From positions 62,001-126,000 of the forward strand of contig NZ_JBITMQ010000008.1 of NCBI RefSeq assembly GCF_044466355.1: a stretch of 64,000 bases of DNA, read 5' to 3'. The DNA comes from Actinophytocola sp044466355. Lineage in GTDB: Bacteria; Actinomycetota; Actinomycetes; Mycobacteriales; Pseudonocardiaceae. Under the pieces are notes generated by a model that did no database searches, was not told where the DNA came from, and saw only the letters and a list, made by a program, of their open reading frames with translations. Shown in pieces: positions 49,669-57,983 of this stretch (positions are counted from its first letter, which is position 1; every line of letters begins with the position of its first letter). The translations under genes were made by a program, and so were the position numbers.

Positions 49669-49708
49669 TATGGAAGCGCTCTCATAGTTTTCTACCAGGT
49701 GGTAGAAA
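49669..49708. promoter_or_regulatory. Two adjacent operators upstream of the sugar operon
   Basis: TATGGAAGCGCTCTCATA (49669-49686) is an imperfect palindrome centred on AGCGCT, as in LacI-family operators. TTTCTACCA-GG-TGGTAGAAA (49689-49708) is a perfect palindrome with 9-bp arms. They are AT-rich against the background and lie 31-70 bp before the isomerase start. Two regulators, or one with two sites, may act here. Confidence 0.65.
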
Positions 49709-49757
49709 TTCACGCCAGAACTTTCTCGGGGGAAGGTCGGGGGAGTGAGCGCGAAGC

Positions 49758-49805
49758 ACAGCACCGGCCAGCCCGCGACACGTGCCGCGGGCTGGCCGGT
49801 GCTGT
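49758..49805 (-). terminator. Strong terminator downstream of DUF2631 gene
   Basis: Two perfectly complementary 20-nt arms (49758-49777 and 49786-49805) around an 8-nt loop, with ACCGGCCAGCCCGCG in the left arm. It begins ten bases beyond the DUF2631 stop on the minus strand. It also insulates the sugar operon promoter region. Confidence 0.85.
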
Positions 49806-49814
49806 CAAGAGATG

Positions 49815-50078
49815 TCAGCGGCGCCAGGCCGTGCGCTGCCGCACGCGCGCCCAGATCAGGTAGATCACGAGGAACGCGCCGATGCCCAGCAGCCACAGCC
49901 GCTCGGTCTCGGCGATGTGGTTGCCGATGAAGGCCATCGCGAAGACGGCGATCGCGGTGATCCAGCCGCCGATCTCACGGCCACGGGGGAAGCTGCCGTG
50001 CCAGCCCCACGGCGCCGACGGCTCCTCGTGCGGGTCGACCGCGTTCTTGGCCCGCTTCTGCAGCTGTGAGCCTGCCAC
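49815..50078 (-). CDS. DUF2631 family membrane protein
   Basis: An 87-aa protein with two predicted membrane helices (GWITAIAVFAMAFIGNH and LWLLGIGAFLVIYLIWARV) and a polar N-terminus containing PHEEPSAPWGWHG. Actinobacteria keep this gene next to dxr, and here it is divergent from dxr by 90 bp. Function unknown. A strong terminator follows. Confidence 0.88.
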   Translation of the reverse strand: MAGSQLQKRAKNAVDPHEEPSAPWGWHGSFPRGREIGGWITAIAVFAMAFIGNHIAETERLWLLGIGAFLVIYLIWARVRQRTAWRR

Positions 50079-50168
50079 GTCCCCTCCTCGGCGTTCGGAA
50101 CTTCGTGCTCATGCTCCCACAACGCCCCGGACCGGCGCGTTCGAGGGCGTCGGGAACAATGGGGTGCG

Positions 50169-51383
50169 ATGAACCAACGCACCGTGCTCGTACTGGGGTC
50201 CACGGGCTCGGTCGGCGTCCAGGCCCTGGACGTGATCGCGGCCAACCCCGACCGCTTCGACGTCGTCGGCGTGGCCGCCGGCGGCGCGGACCCCGCCGCG
50301 CTCGCCGCGCAGGCGCTCACGCACCGGGTCCGTGCCGTCGCCGTGTCACGGGCGACCGCCGCCGAGGACGTCCAGCTCGCGATCTACGCCGAGGCGCAGA
50401 AACGCGGCTACGACCGCGGCGAGTTCGCCATGCCGCGCGTCCTCGCCGGGCCCGACGCGGTCACCGAGCTGATCGAGACCGTTCCGGCGGACATCGTGCT
50501 GAACGCGATCACCGGGTCCCGCGGCCTCGCGCCGACGCTGACCGCGCTCGACACGGGCGCCACGCTCGCGCTGGCGAACAAGGAGTCGCTGATCGCGGGC
50601 GGTCCGCTGGTGCTGAAGGCCGCCAAGCCGGGCCAGATCGTGCCGGTCGACTCCGAGCACTCCGCGATCGCGCAGTGCCTGCGCGGCGGGCAGGACCACG
50701 AGGTGGCGCGGCTCGTGCTGACCGCCTCCGGTGGCCCCTTCCGCGGCCGCAGGCGCGCCGACCTCGCCGGTGTCGGCGTCACCGACGCGATGGCCCACCC
50801 GACCTGGGACATGGGCCCGGTCATCACGATCAACTCGGCCACACTGGTCAACAAGGGCCTCGAACTGATCGAGGCGCACCTGCTGTTCGGCGTTCCGTAC
50901 GAGCGCATCGACGTGGTCGTCCACCCCCAGTCGGTGATCCACTCGATGGTGACCTTCACCGACGGCTCCACGCTGGCGCAGGCCAGCCCGCCGGACATGC
51001 GGCTGCCGATCTCGCTGGCACTGGGCTGGCCGGACCGGGTGCCGGGCGCGGCGCGGCCCGCGACGTTCGCCGAGCCGACCGCGTGGACGTTCGAGCCACT
51101 GGACGACGACACGTTCCCGGCGGTGCGGCTCGCCCGGCAGGCAGGCACGGCGGGCGGCTGCCTGCCCGCGATCTACAACGCCGCGAACGAGGAGTCCGTC
51201 GCGAGCTTCGTCGAAGGACACACGGCCTTCACCGCGATTGTGGACACTGTCGAACACGTCCTCGACGACGCGTCCGACTGGCACCGTGAGCCGGCAGGCG
51301 TCGACGAGGTGCTCGCGGCGGAGGACTGGGCCCGTGCCCGCGCCCGTGAGCTGCTGTCTCGCGGCGGGGTAGGAAAGGACTGA
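50169..51383 (+). CDS. dxr: 1-deoxy-D-xylulose-5-phosphate reductoisomerase
   Basis: Second enzyme of the MEP isoprenoid pathway, makes MEP from DXP with NADPH; 404 aa. The NADPH site is VLGSTGSVGVQALDV, followed by LANKESLIAGGPLV and VPVDSEHSAIAQCL, which hold metal and substrate ligands, and LTASGGPFRGRRR and HPTWDMGPVITINSATLVNK (active-site loop, Trp). It begins a block in which ispG of the same pathway follows two genes later. The rip start is six bases after its stop. Confidence 0.97.
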   Translation: MNQRTVLVLGSTGSVGVQALDVIAANPDRFDVVGVAAGGADPAALAAQALTHRVRAVAVSRATAAEDVQLAIYAEAQKRGYDRGEFAMPRVLAGPDAVTELIETVPADIVLNAITGSRGLAPTLTALDTGATLALANKESLIAGGPLVLKAAKPGQIVPVDSEHSAIAQCLRGGQDHEVARLVLTASGGPFRGRRRADLAGVGVTDAMAHPTWDMGPVITINSATLVNKGLELIEAHLLFGVPYERIDVVVHPQSVIHSMVTFTDGSTLAQASPPDMRLPISLALGWPDRVPGAARPATFAEPTAWTFEPLDDDTFPAVRLARQAGTAGGCLPAIYNAANEESVASFVEGHTAFTAIVDTVEHVLDDASDWHREPAGVDEVLAAEDWARARARELLSRGGVGKD

Positions 51384-51389
51384 CGGAAC

Positions 51390-52616
51390 TTGCTCACATG
51401 GCTCTTTGGGGTCGTGCTGTTCGCGCTCGGGATCTGCGTGTCGGTGGCACTGCACGAGGCGGGGCACATGTGGGCCGCCAAGGCCTTCGGCATGAAGGTG
51501 CGGCGGTACTTCATCGGCTTCGGCCCGAAGATCTGGTCCTTCCGGCGCGGTGAGACCGAGTACGGACTGAAGGCGATCCCCGCGGGCGGCTTCTGCGACA
51601 TCGCCGGCATGACCGCGCTCGACGAGGTCACGCCGGACGAGGCGCCGCGCGCGATGTGGCGCTACCCGACGTGGAAGCGCTTCGTCGTGATGGTCGCGGG
51701 CTCCGTGACGCACTTCATCCTCGGGTTCATCATCCTGTACCTGATGGCCGCGACCATGGGCCTGCCGAACGTGGCGGGCACCCCGGTCATCAGCGGCACC
51801 GACTGCGCCGCGTCGACCCAGGACGTGAAGACGTACGAGTACGCCGAGTGCGGCCCGAGCGACCCGGCGCCCGCGCGGGACGCGGGCCTGCGGCCCGGCG
51901 ACGAGATCGTCAGCATCGACGGCAAGGCCACCCCGACCTGGTCGGACGTGGTGGCGCGGGTGCAGCAGCTCTCCGGTGCGCACGAGTTCGTGATCCTCCG
52001 CGACGGCACCGAGCGCACGGTGACGATCGACATCCAGACCGTCCAGCGCGTGGCACCGGACGACACCCCGGACAACACCGAGGACAACAAGCTCGTCGAG
52101 GTCGGCGCGATCGGCGTCACCAGCACGCCCGTCTACCAGTACACGGCGGCCAGCGCCGTCGGCGGGTCGCTCGAGTTCACCGGCACCATGTTCGTCCGCG
52201 TCTGGGAGGGCCTGCTGGCGTTCCCGGAGAAGATCCCGAAGGTCATCGAGGCCATCGGCGGCGGTGAGCGCGACCCCGACACCCCGGTCAGCGTCGTCGG
52301 CGCGTCGATCATCGGTGGTGACGCCGTCGAGCGGGGCGTGTGGGAGCTGTTCCTGCTGCTCCTGGCCACGCTGAACTTCTTCGTGGGCGTGTTCAACCTG
52401 CTGCCGCTGCTGCCGCTGGACGGCGGCCACATCGCGGTGCTGTTCTACGAGAAGATCCGCGACTGGCTGCGCAAGCTCCGCGGCAAACCCGCGGGCGGCC
52501 CGGTCGACTACACAAAGTTGTCGGCGGTCACCATGGTGTTCATCTTCATAGGTGGCGCGGTCATGTTGCTGACCATCACAGCGGACATCGTGAACCCGAT
52601 CCGTATCGGCCAGTAG
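51390..52616 (+). CDS. Site-2 protease, M50 family (RIP/RseP type)
   Basis: Intramembrane metalloprotease of 408 aa. The zinc motif HEAGH is in VALHEAGHMWAAKAFGM at about residue 22 within the first membrane helix; the second motif is LLPLLPLDGGH near residue 345. A PDZ domain lies between (RDAGLRPGDEIVSIDGKATP). Mycobacterial Rip1 cleaves anti-sigma factors and controls envelope composition, and sits between dxr and ispG as here. Starts with TTG (GGAAAGGA upstream). Confidence 0.94.
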   Translation: MLTWLFGVVLFALGICVSVALHEAGHMWAAKAFGMKVRRYFIGFGPKIWSFRRGETEYGLKAIPAGGFCDIAGMTALDEVTPDEAPRAMWRYPTWKRFVVMVAGSVTHFILGFIILYLMAATMGLPNVAGTPVISGTDCAASTQDVKTYEYAECGPSDPAPARDAGLRPGDEIVSIDGKATPTWSDVVARVQQLSGAHEFVILRDGTERTVTIDIQTVQRVAPDDTPDNTEDNKLVEVGAIGVTSTPVYQYTAASAVGGSLEFTGTMFVRVWEGLLAFPEKIPKVIEAIGGGERDPDTPVSVVGASIIGGDAVERGVWELFLLLLATLNFFVGVFNLLPLLPLDGGHIAVLFYEKIRDWLRKLRGKPAGGPVDYTKLSAVTMVFIFIGGAVMLLTITADIVNPIRIGQ

Positions 52617-52619
52617 GCT
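52614..52619 (+). promoter_or_regulatory. Candidate -10 box of a leaderless ispG transcript
   Basis: TAGGCT overlaps the stop codon of the upstream protease gene and lies 6 nt before the ispG ATG. There is no Shine-Dalgarno in the spacer. Confidence 0.35.
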
Positions 52620-52625
52620 GAACGT

Positions 52626-53783
52626 ATGACCGAGGGCATCATGCTGGGCATGCCGGGTACGCCTCCGCCCGTGTTGGCAGAGCGGCGCAAGACCCGTCAG
52701 TTGATGGTCGGCAAGGTCGGGGTCGGCAGCGAGTTCCCGATTTCCGTGCAGTCGATGACCACCACCCTGACCGCGGACGTCAACGCGACGCTGCAGCAGA
52801 TCGCCGAGCTGACCGCGGCGGGCTGCGACATCGTGCGGGTGGCGTGCCCGTCGCAGGACGACGCCGAGGCGCTGCCCGCGATCGCCGCCAAGTCGCAGAT
52901 CCCGGTCATCGCCGACATCCACTTCCAGCCGCGCTACGTCTTCGCCGCCATCGAGGCCGGGTGCGCGGCCGTGCGCGTGAACCCGGGCAACATCAAGAAG
53001 TTCGACGACAAGGTGAAGGAGATCGCGGCCGCCGCGCGCGACCACGGCACCCCGATCCGCATCGGCGTCAACGCCGGTTCGCTGGACCCCCGGCTGCTCA
53101 AGAAGTACGGCAAGGCCACGCCTGAGGCGCTCGCCGAGTCGGCGCTGTGGGAGGCGTCGCTGTTCGCCGAACACGACTTCCACGACATCAAGATCTCGGT
53201 GAAGCACAACGACCCGGTGATCATGGTCCGGGCGTACGAGATCCTGGCCGAGCAGTGCGACTACCCGCTGCACCTCGGCGTCACGGAGGCGGGCCCGGCG
53301 TTCCAGGGCACGATCAAGTCGGCGGTGGCGTTCGGCGCGCTGCTGCGGCAGGGCATCGGCGACACCATCCGCGTGTCGCTGTCCGCGCCACCCGTCGAGG
53401 AGGTCAAGGTCGGCACGCAGATCCTGCAGTCGCTGAACCTGCGGCCGCGCAAGCTGGAGATCGTGTCCTGCCCGTCGTGCGGGCGCGCGCAGGTGGACGT
53501 CTACAAGCTGGCGGACGAGGTCACCGCGGGCCTCGATGGCATGGAGATCCCGCTGCGCGTGGCCGTCATGGGCTGTGTCGTGAACGGGCCAGGTGAGGCC
53601 CGCGAGGCGGACCTGGGCGTGGCGTCCGGCAACGGCAAGGGCCAGATCTTCGTGAAGGGCGAGGTCATCAAGACCGTGCCCGAGCACCAGATCGTGGAGA
53701 CCCTGATCGAGGAGGCCATGCGCATCGCGGAGGAGGCCGGGGAGGCCGCCGAAGCGGGCACCCCGACCGTCACGGTCTCCTAG
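52626..53783 (+). CDS. ispG: 4-hydroxy-3-methylbut-2-en-1-yl diphosphate synthase
   Basis: Fe-S enzyme of the MEP pathway (GcpE); 385 aa. The N-terminal TIM barrel starts RRKTRQLMVGKVGVGSEFPI and includes PVIADIHFQPRYVFAAIEAG. The cluster-binding C-terminal domain has VSCPSCGRAQVDVYKL and VAVMGCVVNGPGEAREADLG, giving the three Cys and the Glu ligand. With dxr it supplies isoprenoid precursors for quinones and polyprenyl carriers. Confidence 0.97.
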   Translation: MTEGIMLGMPGTPPPVLAERRKTRQLMVGKVGVGSEFPISVQSMTTTLTADVNATLQQIAELTAAGCDIVRVACPSQDDAEALPAIAAKSQIPVIADIHFQPRYVFAAIEAGCAAVRVNPGNIKKFDDKVKEIAAAARDHGTPIRIGVNAGSLDPRLLKKYGKATPEALAESALWEASLFAEHDFHDIKISVKHNDPVIMVRAYEILAEQCDYPLHLGVTEAGPAFQGTIKSAVAFGALLRQGIGDTIRVSLSAPPVEEVKVGTQILQSLNLRPRKLEIVSCPSCGRAQVDVYKLADEVTAGLDGMEIPLRVAVMGCVVNGPGEAREADLGVASGNGKGQIFVKGEVIKTVPEHQIVETLIEEAMRIAEEAGEAAEAGTPTVTVS

Positions 53784-53784
53784 G

Positions 53785-53802
53785 ACGGGCCGACCAGCCC
53801 GT
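53785..53802. terminator. Small hairpin between ispG and convergent hydrolase
   Basis: ACGGGC (53785-53790) pairs with GCCCGT (53797-53802) over a 6-nt loop immediately after the ispG stop. It is short but well placed between convergent genes. Confidence 0.4.
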
Positions 53803-53827
53803 TCGCCGCCGGGGCGCGGTCGCGCGG

Positions 53828-54647
53828 CTAGTCCGCCTGCTCCGGGGCGTCGAGGAACGTCGTCACCACGTCCACCACCAGTTCGGTCCTCGCCAGGCCG
53901 AAGAAGTGGGTCGTGCCGGGGAAGACCGCCAGCTGGGACCTCGGCACGCCGACGAAGTCGCCGTTCACGTCGCCGCCGCGCAGCCGCAGGAACTTCACGG
54001 CGTGCTCGAGCTTCACCGCGTCGCAGTCGCCGACCGTGATGAGGGTCGGCGCCTGGATGTCGGCGATCTGGTCGTCCGACCAGCCCGCGAAGCCCTTGTC
54101 GTAGCCGCCCAGCTTGGTGAGCAGCGTCTGCAGGTGCTCCTTGTCGGGGTGCGGCGACTTGGCCAGGTACGCCGCCTCCATCGGGGTGCCCGCGATCATG
54201 TCGACGGTCATCTCGCCGACCGCCTCGCTGTTCTCGGGCCGGTCGCCGTCCGGGTGGAACGACACCGACGAGACCACGAGCCTGCGCACCAGCTCCGGGT
54301 GGTGGATCCCCAGGTACAGCGCCACCGCGCCACCCACGCTGAAGCCGAACACGTCGACCGTCGACACCCCCAGGTGCCCCAGCAGGCCGACCACGTCGCC
54401 GGCCAGGTCCGCGCTGCGCAGCGGCCGGTCGACGTCGTTGGTGCGGCCGTGCGCCTGGAAGTCGCACGCGATGACCTGGCGACCCGCCGCGAGCCCGGGC
54501 AGCACCGCGCCGAACTGCTGGTCGATGTCGAACAGGCCACCGTGCAGCAGGAGCAGGGGGTGTCCCGCCCTCGCCGTGGACCTCGTAGTACATCCGCAGG
54601 TCACCCAGCTCGGCGTAGCCCGTGCCGGGTTCAGTGGTTCCGGTCAT
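53828..54647 (-). pseudogene. Alpha/beta hydrolase, interrupted by a one-base frameshift
   Basis: The natural start at 54647 gives MTGTTEPGTGYAELGDLRMY and then YEVHGEGG; the expected continuation PLLLLHGGLFDIDQQFGAVL is found in another frame from about 54565. One extra G in the run GGCGGGA (plus strand TCCCGCC, about 54562-54570) explains the break. The rest is intact: nucleophile VFGFSVGGAVALYLG, acid TVGDCDAV and histidine PGTTHFFGL. With a single indel in an otherwise normal gene of a draft genome, a sequencing error is as likely as a true pseudogene. Substrate unknown. Confidence 0.8.
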
Positions 54648-54665
54648 GGACGGCAGTATGTCCGA

Positions 54666-55232
54666 TCAGCCGCGTACCGCCTCGTACCCCAGCAGGACGC
54701 TCCCGCCCGCGAAGGCGCGGTGCTCCACCAGCCGCAGCGGGATGTGCGACGACAGCACCGGGAAGAACGGCGTGCCGCCACCCACCACGGCCGGGCTGAC
54801 CACGACCCGGAACTCGTCCACCAGCCCCGCCTGCACGAGCGGGGCCGCCAGCGTCGCGCCCGCCACCTCCATGAGGCCGTCGGTCTCGGCCTTCAGCCTG
54901 GTCGCGACCTCGACGACGTCCCCGCGTTCGAGCCGGGAGTTCCCGTCCACCGACTCCAGGGTCTTCGAGAACACCACCTTCGGCATCGCGCACCAGACCC
55001 TGGCGAAGTCGAGGGTGATCTCGTCGGCGTCCGGGTCCTGGTCGGCCGTCGGCCAGTACGCGGACATCAGCTCGTAGATCCGCCGCCCGTACAGTGCGAC
55101 GGCGATCTCGCGCTCCCGGTCGTTCCAGTACTGGTGCAGTTCGGCGCTCGGTTCGCTCCAGTCGAAGTTGCCGTTCGCGTCGACTATGTAGCCGTCCAGC
55201 GACACGTTCATGCCGTAGGTGAGTTTGCCCAT
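54666..55232 (-). CDS. Dihydrofolate reductase family protein (RibD C-terminal-like)
   Basis: A 188-aa NADPH-binding fold protein. I use ATG 55232 because MGKLTYGMNVSLDGYIVDAN is the usual N-terminus; upstream codons lack similarity. Other blocks are ALYGRRIYELMSAYWP, VFSKTLE and the C-terminal VSPAVVGGGTPFFP. Such orphan proteins are widespread and their substrates are mostly unknown; it is unlikely to be the true DHFR. It lies 18 bp upstream of the hydrolase. Confidence 0.88.
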   Translation of the reverse strand: MGKLTYGMNVSLDGYIVDANGNFDWSEPSAELHQYWNDREREIAVALYGRRIYELMSAYWPTADQDPDADEITLDFARVWCAMPKVVFSKTLESVDGNSRLERGDVVEVATRLKAETDGLMEVAGATLAAPLVQAGLVDEFRVVVSPAVVGGGTPFFPVLSSHIPLRLVEHRAFAGGSVLLGYEAVRG

Positions 55233-55312
55233 GCCTGTCAGACTGCCGCGGCGCGCGGAACTCATCGCGGGTCGACTGTCTTGCCGACCGTTCATCTGGC
55301 ACGCTGGAGTAC

Positions 55313-56167
55313 GTGTTGCGGCTTGCTGGAGCGCGGCTGCTCGACGAGCGGGATCGGTTGGCCGTGCGCGCGATGCTCATGGCGGATCCCGTCGCGTCGT
55401 GCATGGTCGCGTCTCGGATCGAGAACCTCGGCATGGATCCCTGGCGGCTGGGCGGTGAGCTGTGGGGTTGTGAGCCGCGTGGGTTCCGCGGTGGCCGCCT
55501 CGACTCGCTGTGCTTCGTCGGGTCGAACCTGATCCCGTTGCACGGCAACCGGTCGGCGCTGCGCGCGTTCGCCGACCGGGCGTTGCGGCGGCGGCGCATG
55601 TGCTCGTCGGTGGTCGGTCCCGCCGAGCAGGTGATGGGGCTGTGGTCGGAGCTGGAGCTGGACTGGGGCCCGGCCCGCGAGGTGCGGGACGACCAGCCGC
55701 TCATGTCGACCGGCAAGGTCCCCGCCATCGCGCCGGACCCGCTGGTGCGGCCCGTCCGTCCGGACGAGCTGGAGCGCTACCTGCCCGCCGCGGTCGCGAT
55801 GTTCATCGAGGAGGTCGGCGTCGACCCCCGCGCGGGTGACGGTGGCGCGAGCTACCGCGCCCGGGTCGCCGAGCTGATCGCCGCTGGCCGCGCGTTCGCC
55901 CGGTTCGAGGGTGGCGAGGTCGTGTTCAAGGCGGAGATCGGCGCCCTGTCGTCGGCGGTCGGCCAGATCCAGGGCGTCTGGGTGCACCCGGACCGTCGTG
56001 GTCACGGCCTCGGCTCGACCGGCACGGCCGCCGTCGTGGACCGGCTCGTGCGCGGGCTGGGGCGGACCGCGAGCCTCTACGTGAACGCCTACAACGTGGT
56101 CGCCCTGTCGGCGTACAAACGTATCGGCTTCACTCGCGTGGGCCAGTACGCCACCGTTCTGTTCTGA
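55313..56167 (+). CDS. GNAT family N-acetyltransferase with N-terminal DUF4081 domain
   Basis: A 284-aa protein. The first 130 residues match the DUF4081 region found before GNAT domains in actinobacteria (SCMVASRIENLGMDPWRLGG, ELWGCEPRGF). The GNAT domain follows, with the acetyl-CoA loop IQGVWVHPDRRGHGLGSTGT and the final strand ALSAYKRIGFTRVGQYATVL. The mycobacterial orthologue (Rv2867c) lies at the same place after gcpE. Substrate unknown. Confidence 0.9.
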   Translation: MLRLAGARLLDERDRLAVRAMLMADPVASCMVASRIENLGMDPWRLGGELWGCEPRGFRGGRLDSLCFVGSNLIPLHGNRSALRAFADRALRRRRMCSSVVGPAEQVMGLWSELELDWGPAREVRDDQPLMSTGKVPAIAPDPLVRPVRPDELERYLPAAVAMFIEEVGVDPRAGDGGASYRARVAELIAAGRAFARFEGGEVVFKAEIGALSSAVGQIQGVWVHPDRRGHGLGSTGTAAVVDRLVRGLGRTASLYVNAYNVVALSAYKRIGFTRVGQYATVLF

Positions 56168-56175
56168 TCTTCCGG

Positions 56176-56181
56176 CATACT
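56176..56181 (+). promoter_or_regulatory. Candidate -10 box of a leaderless PBP transcript
   Basis: CATACT precedes the GTG start by 7 nt. The spacer CGCCGTC has no ribosome binding site. Confidence 0.35.
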
Positions 56182-56188
56182 CGCCGTC

Positions 56189-57973
56189 GTGCGTGTCACC
56201 CGTCTGGCGGCTGTTCTGGTCCTCGTCACACCGCTCGTCGCCTGCAGCATGTCGGGCCCGCAACCGGGCGACACGGCGAACGCCTTCCTCAGCGCGTTCG
56301 CCAAGGGCGACCTCGACGGGGCCGCCGGGGAGACCGACTCGCCGGACAGCGCGAAGGACCAGATGGCCGCCGTGCGCGCGGCCCTGGAGCCCAAGTCGGT
56401 GCGCACGAAGGTCGAGGAGGTCAACCAGGCCGACGGCTCGTCGACCGCGAACGTCGCCTACTCGGTCACCTGGGACCTCGGTGCGGGCAGGCAGTGGACC
56501 TACGAGAGCCACATCGAGCTGCGTGAGTCGAACGACGAATGGCAGGTCCACTGGACCCCGACGGTCATCCACCCCAAGTTGTCGCAGCAGCAGGCGATCG
56601 CCGTGCAGGGCGAGGAGCCGGACCTGGCGCCGGTTCTCGACCGGGACGGCAACCTCGTGCTCGCGCCGAACCGGGTCATCTCCGTGCTGCTGGAGAAGGA
56701 GAAGGCCGGGAACGTGCGGTCCGTCGCCGGTGCGCTCGCGACCGCGCTGAACGGGTTCGACCGGACGATCACGCAGGCGTCGATCCTCGCGGGCGCCGGC
56801 AAGACTCCCGCCGGGCAGCCCTACCAGGTGGTCGCGCTGCGACAGGGCGACTACGACCTGGTGAAACCCAGGATCTACGACCTGCCCGGGGTGCGGTTCA
56901 CGTCCGCGCCGCGGCTGCTCGCCGACGACAAGAAGTTCGCGCCCACCCTGCTGCCGGGCCTCCGCAAGGTCGTCGAGGCCGACCTGACCGGCAAGGCGGG
57001 CTGGCGGGTGATCACGACCGACCCGACCGGTGCGGAGGTCGAGGAGCTGTACGCCAAGGCCGCCGAGCCGGCGAAGGCGGCGACCACCACGCTGAGCGTC
57101 GCGACGCAGAACGCCGCGCAGGCCGCGGTGGACCTGGAGAAGACGCCGTCGATGATCGTCGCCATGCAGGCGTCGACGGGGGAATTGCTGGCGGTCGCCC
57201 AGAACGCGGTCGCCGACAAGGAGGGCCCGGTCGCGCTGATGGGCCGCTATCCGCCGGGATCGACGTTCAAGATCGTCACGGCGGCGTCGGCGCTGGCCAC
57301 CGGCAAGGTCACCGGCGCGACGAAGGTCGGCTGCCCGGCGACCATCACCGTCGAGGGCCGCGTGATCCCCAACTCCGGCAGGTTCGACAAGGGCACGATC
57401 CCGCTGTCCAGCGCGTTCGCGCACTCGTGCAACACGACGTTCGCGCAGCTCGCGACGCGGATGGGGCCGTCGGAGCTGACGAACATGGCGAAGAGCCTCG
57501 GTCTCGGCGTGGACTTCGTAATGCCCGGCGCCACCACGGTGACCGGCTCGGTGCCGCCCGCGTCGAACGTGGTCGAGCGGGCCGAGGACGGGTTCGGCCA
57601 GGGCAAGGTGGTGGCGAGCCCGTTCGGGATGGCGTTGCTGGTGTCGACGGTCGCCACGGGCAAGATGCCGACGCCGACGCTGCTGCGCGGTGCCACGACC
57701 GAGGCGGACACGCAGGTCGAGCCGGTGTCACCGCAGGTGCTGGACGGCGTGCGGGGGATGATGCGGGAGATGGTGCGGATCACACCGTCGCTGCGGGTGT
57801 TCCCGGACCTGCACGGCAAGACCGGCACCGCCCAGTACGGCGACGGGACGCACGCGCACGGCTGGTTCGTCGGGTATCGCGGTGACCTGGCGTTCGCGGT
57901 GCTGCTGACGGGGGCGGAGAAGTCGAGCAAGGCCGTGGTGGCCGCGACCAGGTTCCTGTCGGGCCTGTCTTAG
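56189..57973 (+). CDS. Lipoprotein class B penicillin-binding protein (PbpLipo-like)
   Basis: A 594-aa cell-wall transpeptidase. The N-terminus is a lipoprotein signal, LVTPLVACS with Cys20. Residues about 26-130 form an NTF2/MecA-N-like domain (DTANAFLSAFAKGDLDGAAG), then a dimerisation domain, and from about 320 the transpeptidase domain. Active-site Ser358 is in PPGSTFKIVTAASAL (SxxK), SCN in FAHSCNTTFAQLA is motif two, and KTGTAQYG near residue 547 is motif three. It corresponds to Rv2864c of M. tuberculosis in sequence layout and position before map, where the gene affects beta-lactam tolerance. Confidence 0.93.
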   Translation: MRVTRLAAVLVLVTPLVACSMSGPQPGDTANAFLSAFAKGDLDGAAGETDSPDSAKDQMAAVRAALEPKSVRTKVEEVNQADGSSTANVAYSVTWDLGAGRQWTYESHIELRESNDEWQVHWTPTVIHPKLSQQQAIAVQGEEPDLAPVLDRDGNLVLAPNRVISVLLEKEKAGNVRSVAGALATALNGFDRTITQASILAGAGKTPAGQPYQVVALRQGDYDLVKPRIYDLPGVRFTSAPRLLADDKKFAPTLLPGLRKVVEADLTGKAGWRVITTDPTGAEVEELYAKAAEPAKAATTTLSVATQNAAQAAVDLEKTPSMIVAMQASTGELLAVAQNAVADKEGPVALMGRYPPGSTFKIVTAASALATGKVTGATKVGCPATITVEGRVIPNSGRFDKGTIPLSSAFAHSCNTTFAQLATRMGPSELTNMAKSLGLGVDFVMPGATTVTGSVPPASNVVERAEDGFGQGKVVASPFGMALLVSTVATGKMPTPTLLRGATTEADTQVEPVSPQVLDGVRGMMREMVRITPSLRVFPDLHGKTGTAQYGDGTHAHGWFVGYRGDLAFAVLLTGAEKSSKAVVAATRFLSGLS

Positions 57974-57976
57974 GCT
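57971..57976 (+). promoter_or_regulatory. Candidate -10 box of a leaderless map transcript
   Basis: TAGGCT begins at the stop codon of the PBP gene and lies 7 nt before the map ATG, the same layout as at ispG. Confidence 0.35.
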
Positions 57977-57983
57977 GGGGTGC

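Noticed and set aside
50346..54647. A 1433-codon minus-strand frame opposite dxr, rip and ispG
   Set aside because: Arg/His/Val/Asp-rich shadow of GC-biased genes on the other strand; only its first ~30 residues are genuine (frameshifted hydrolase N-terminus).
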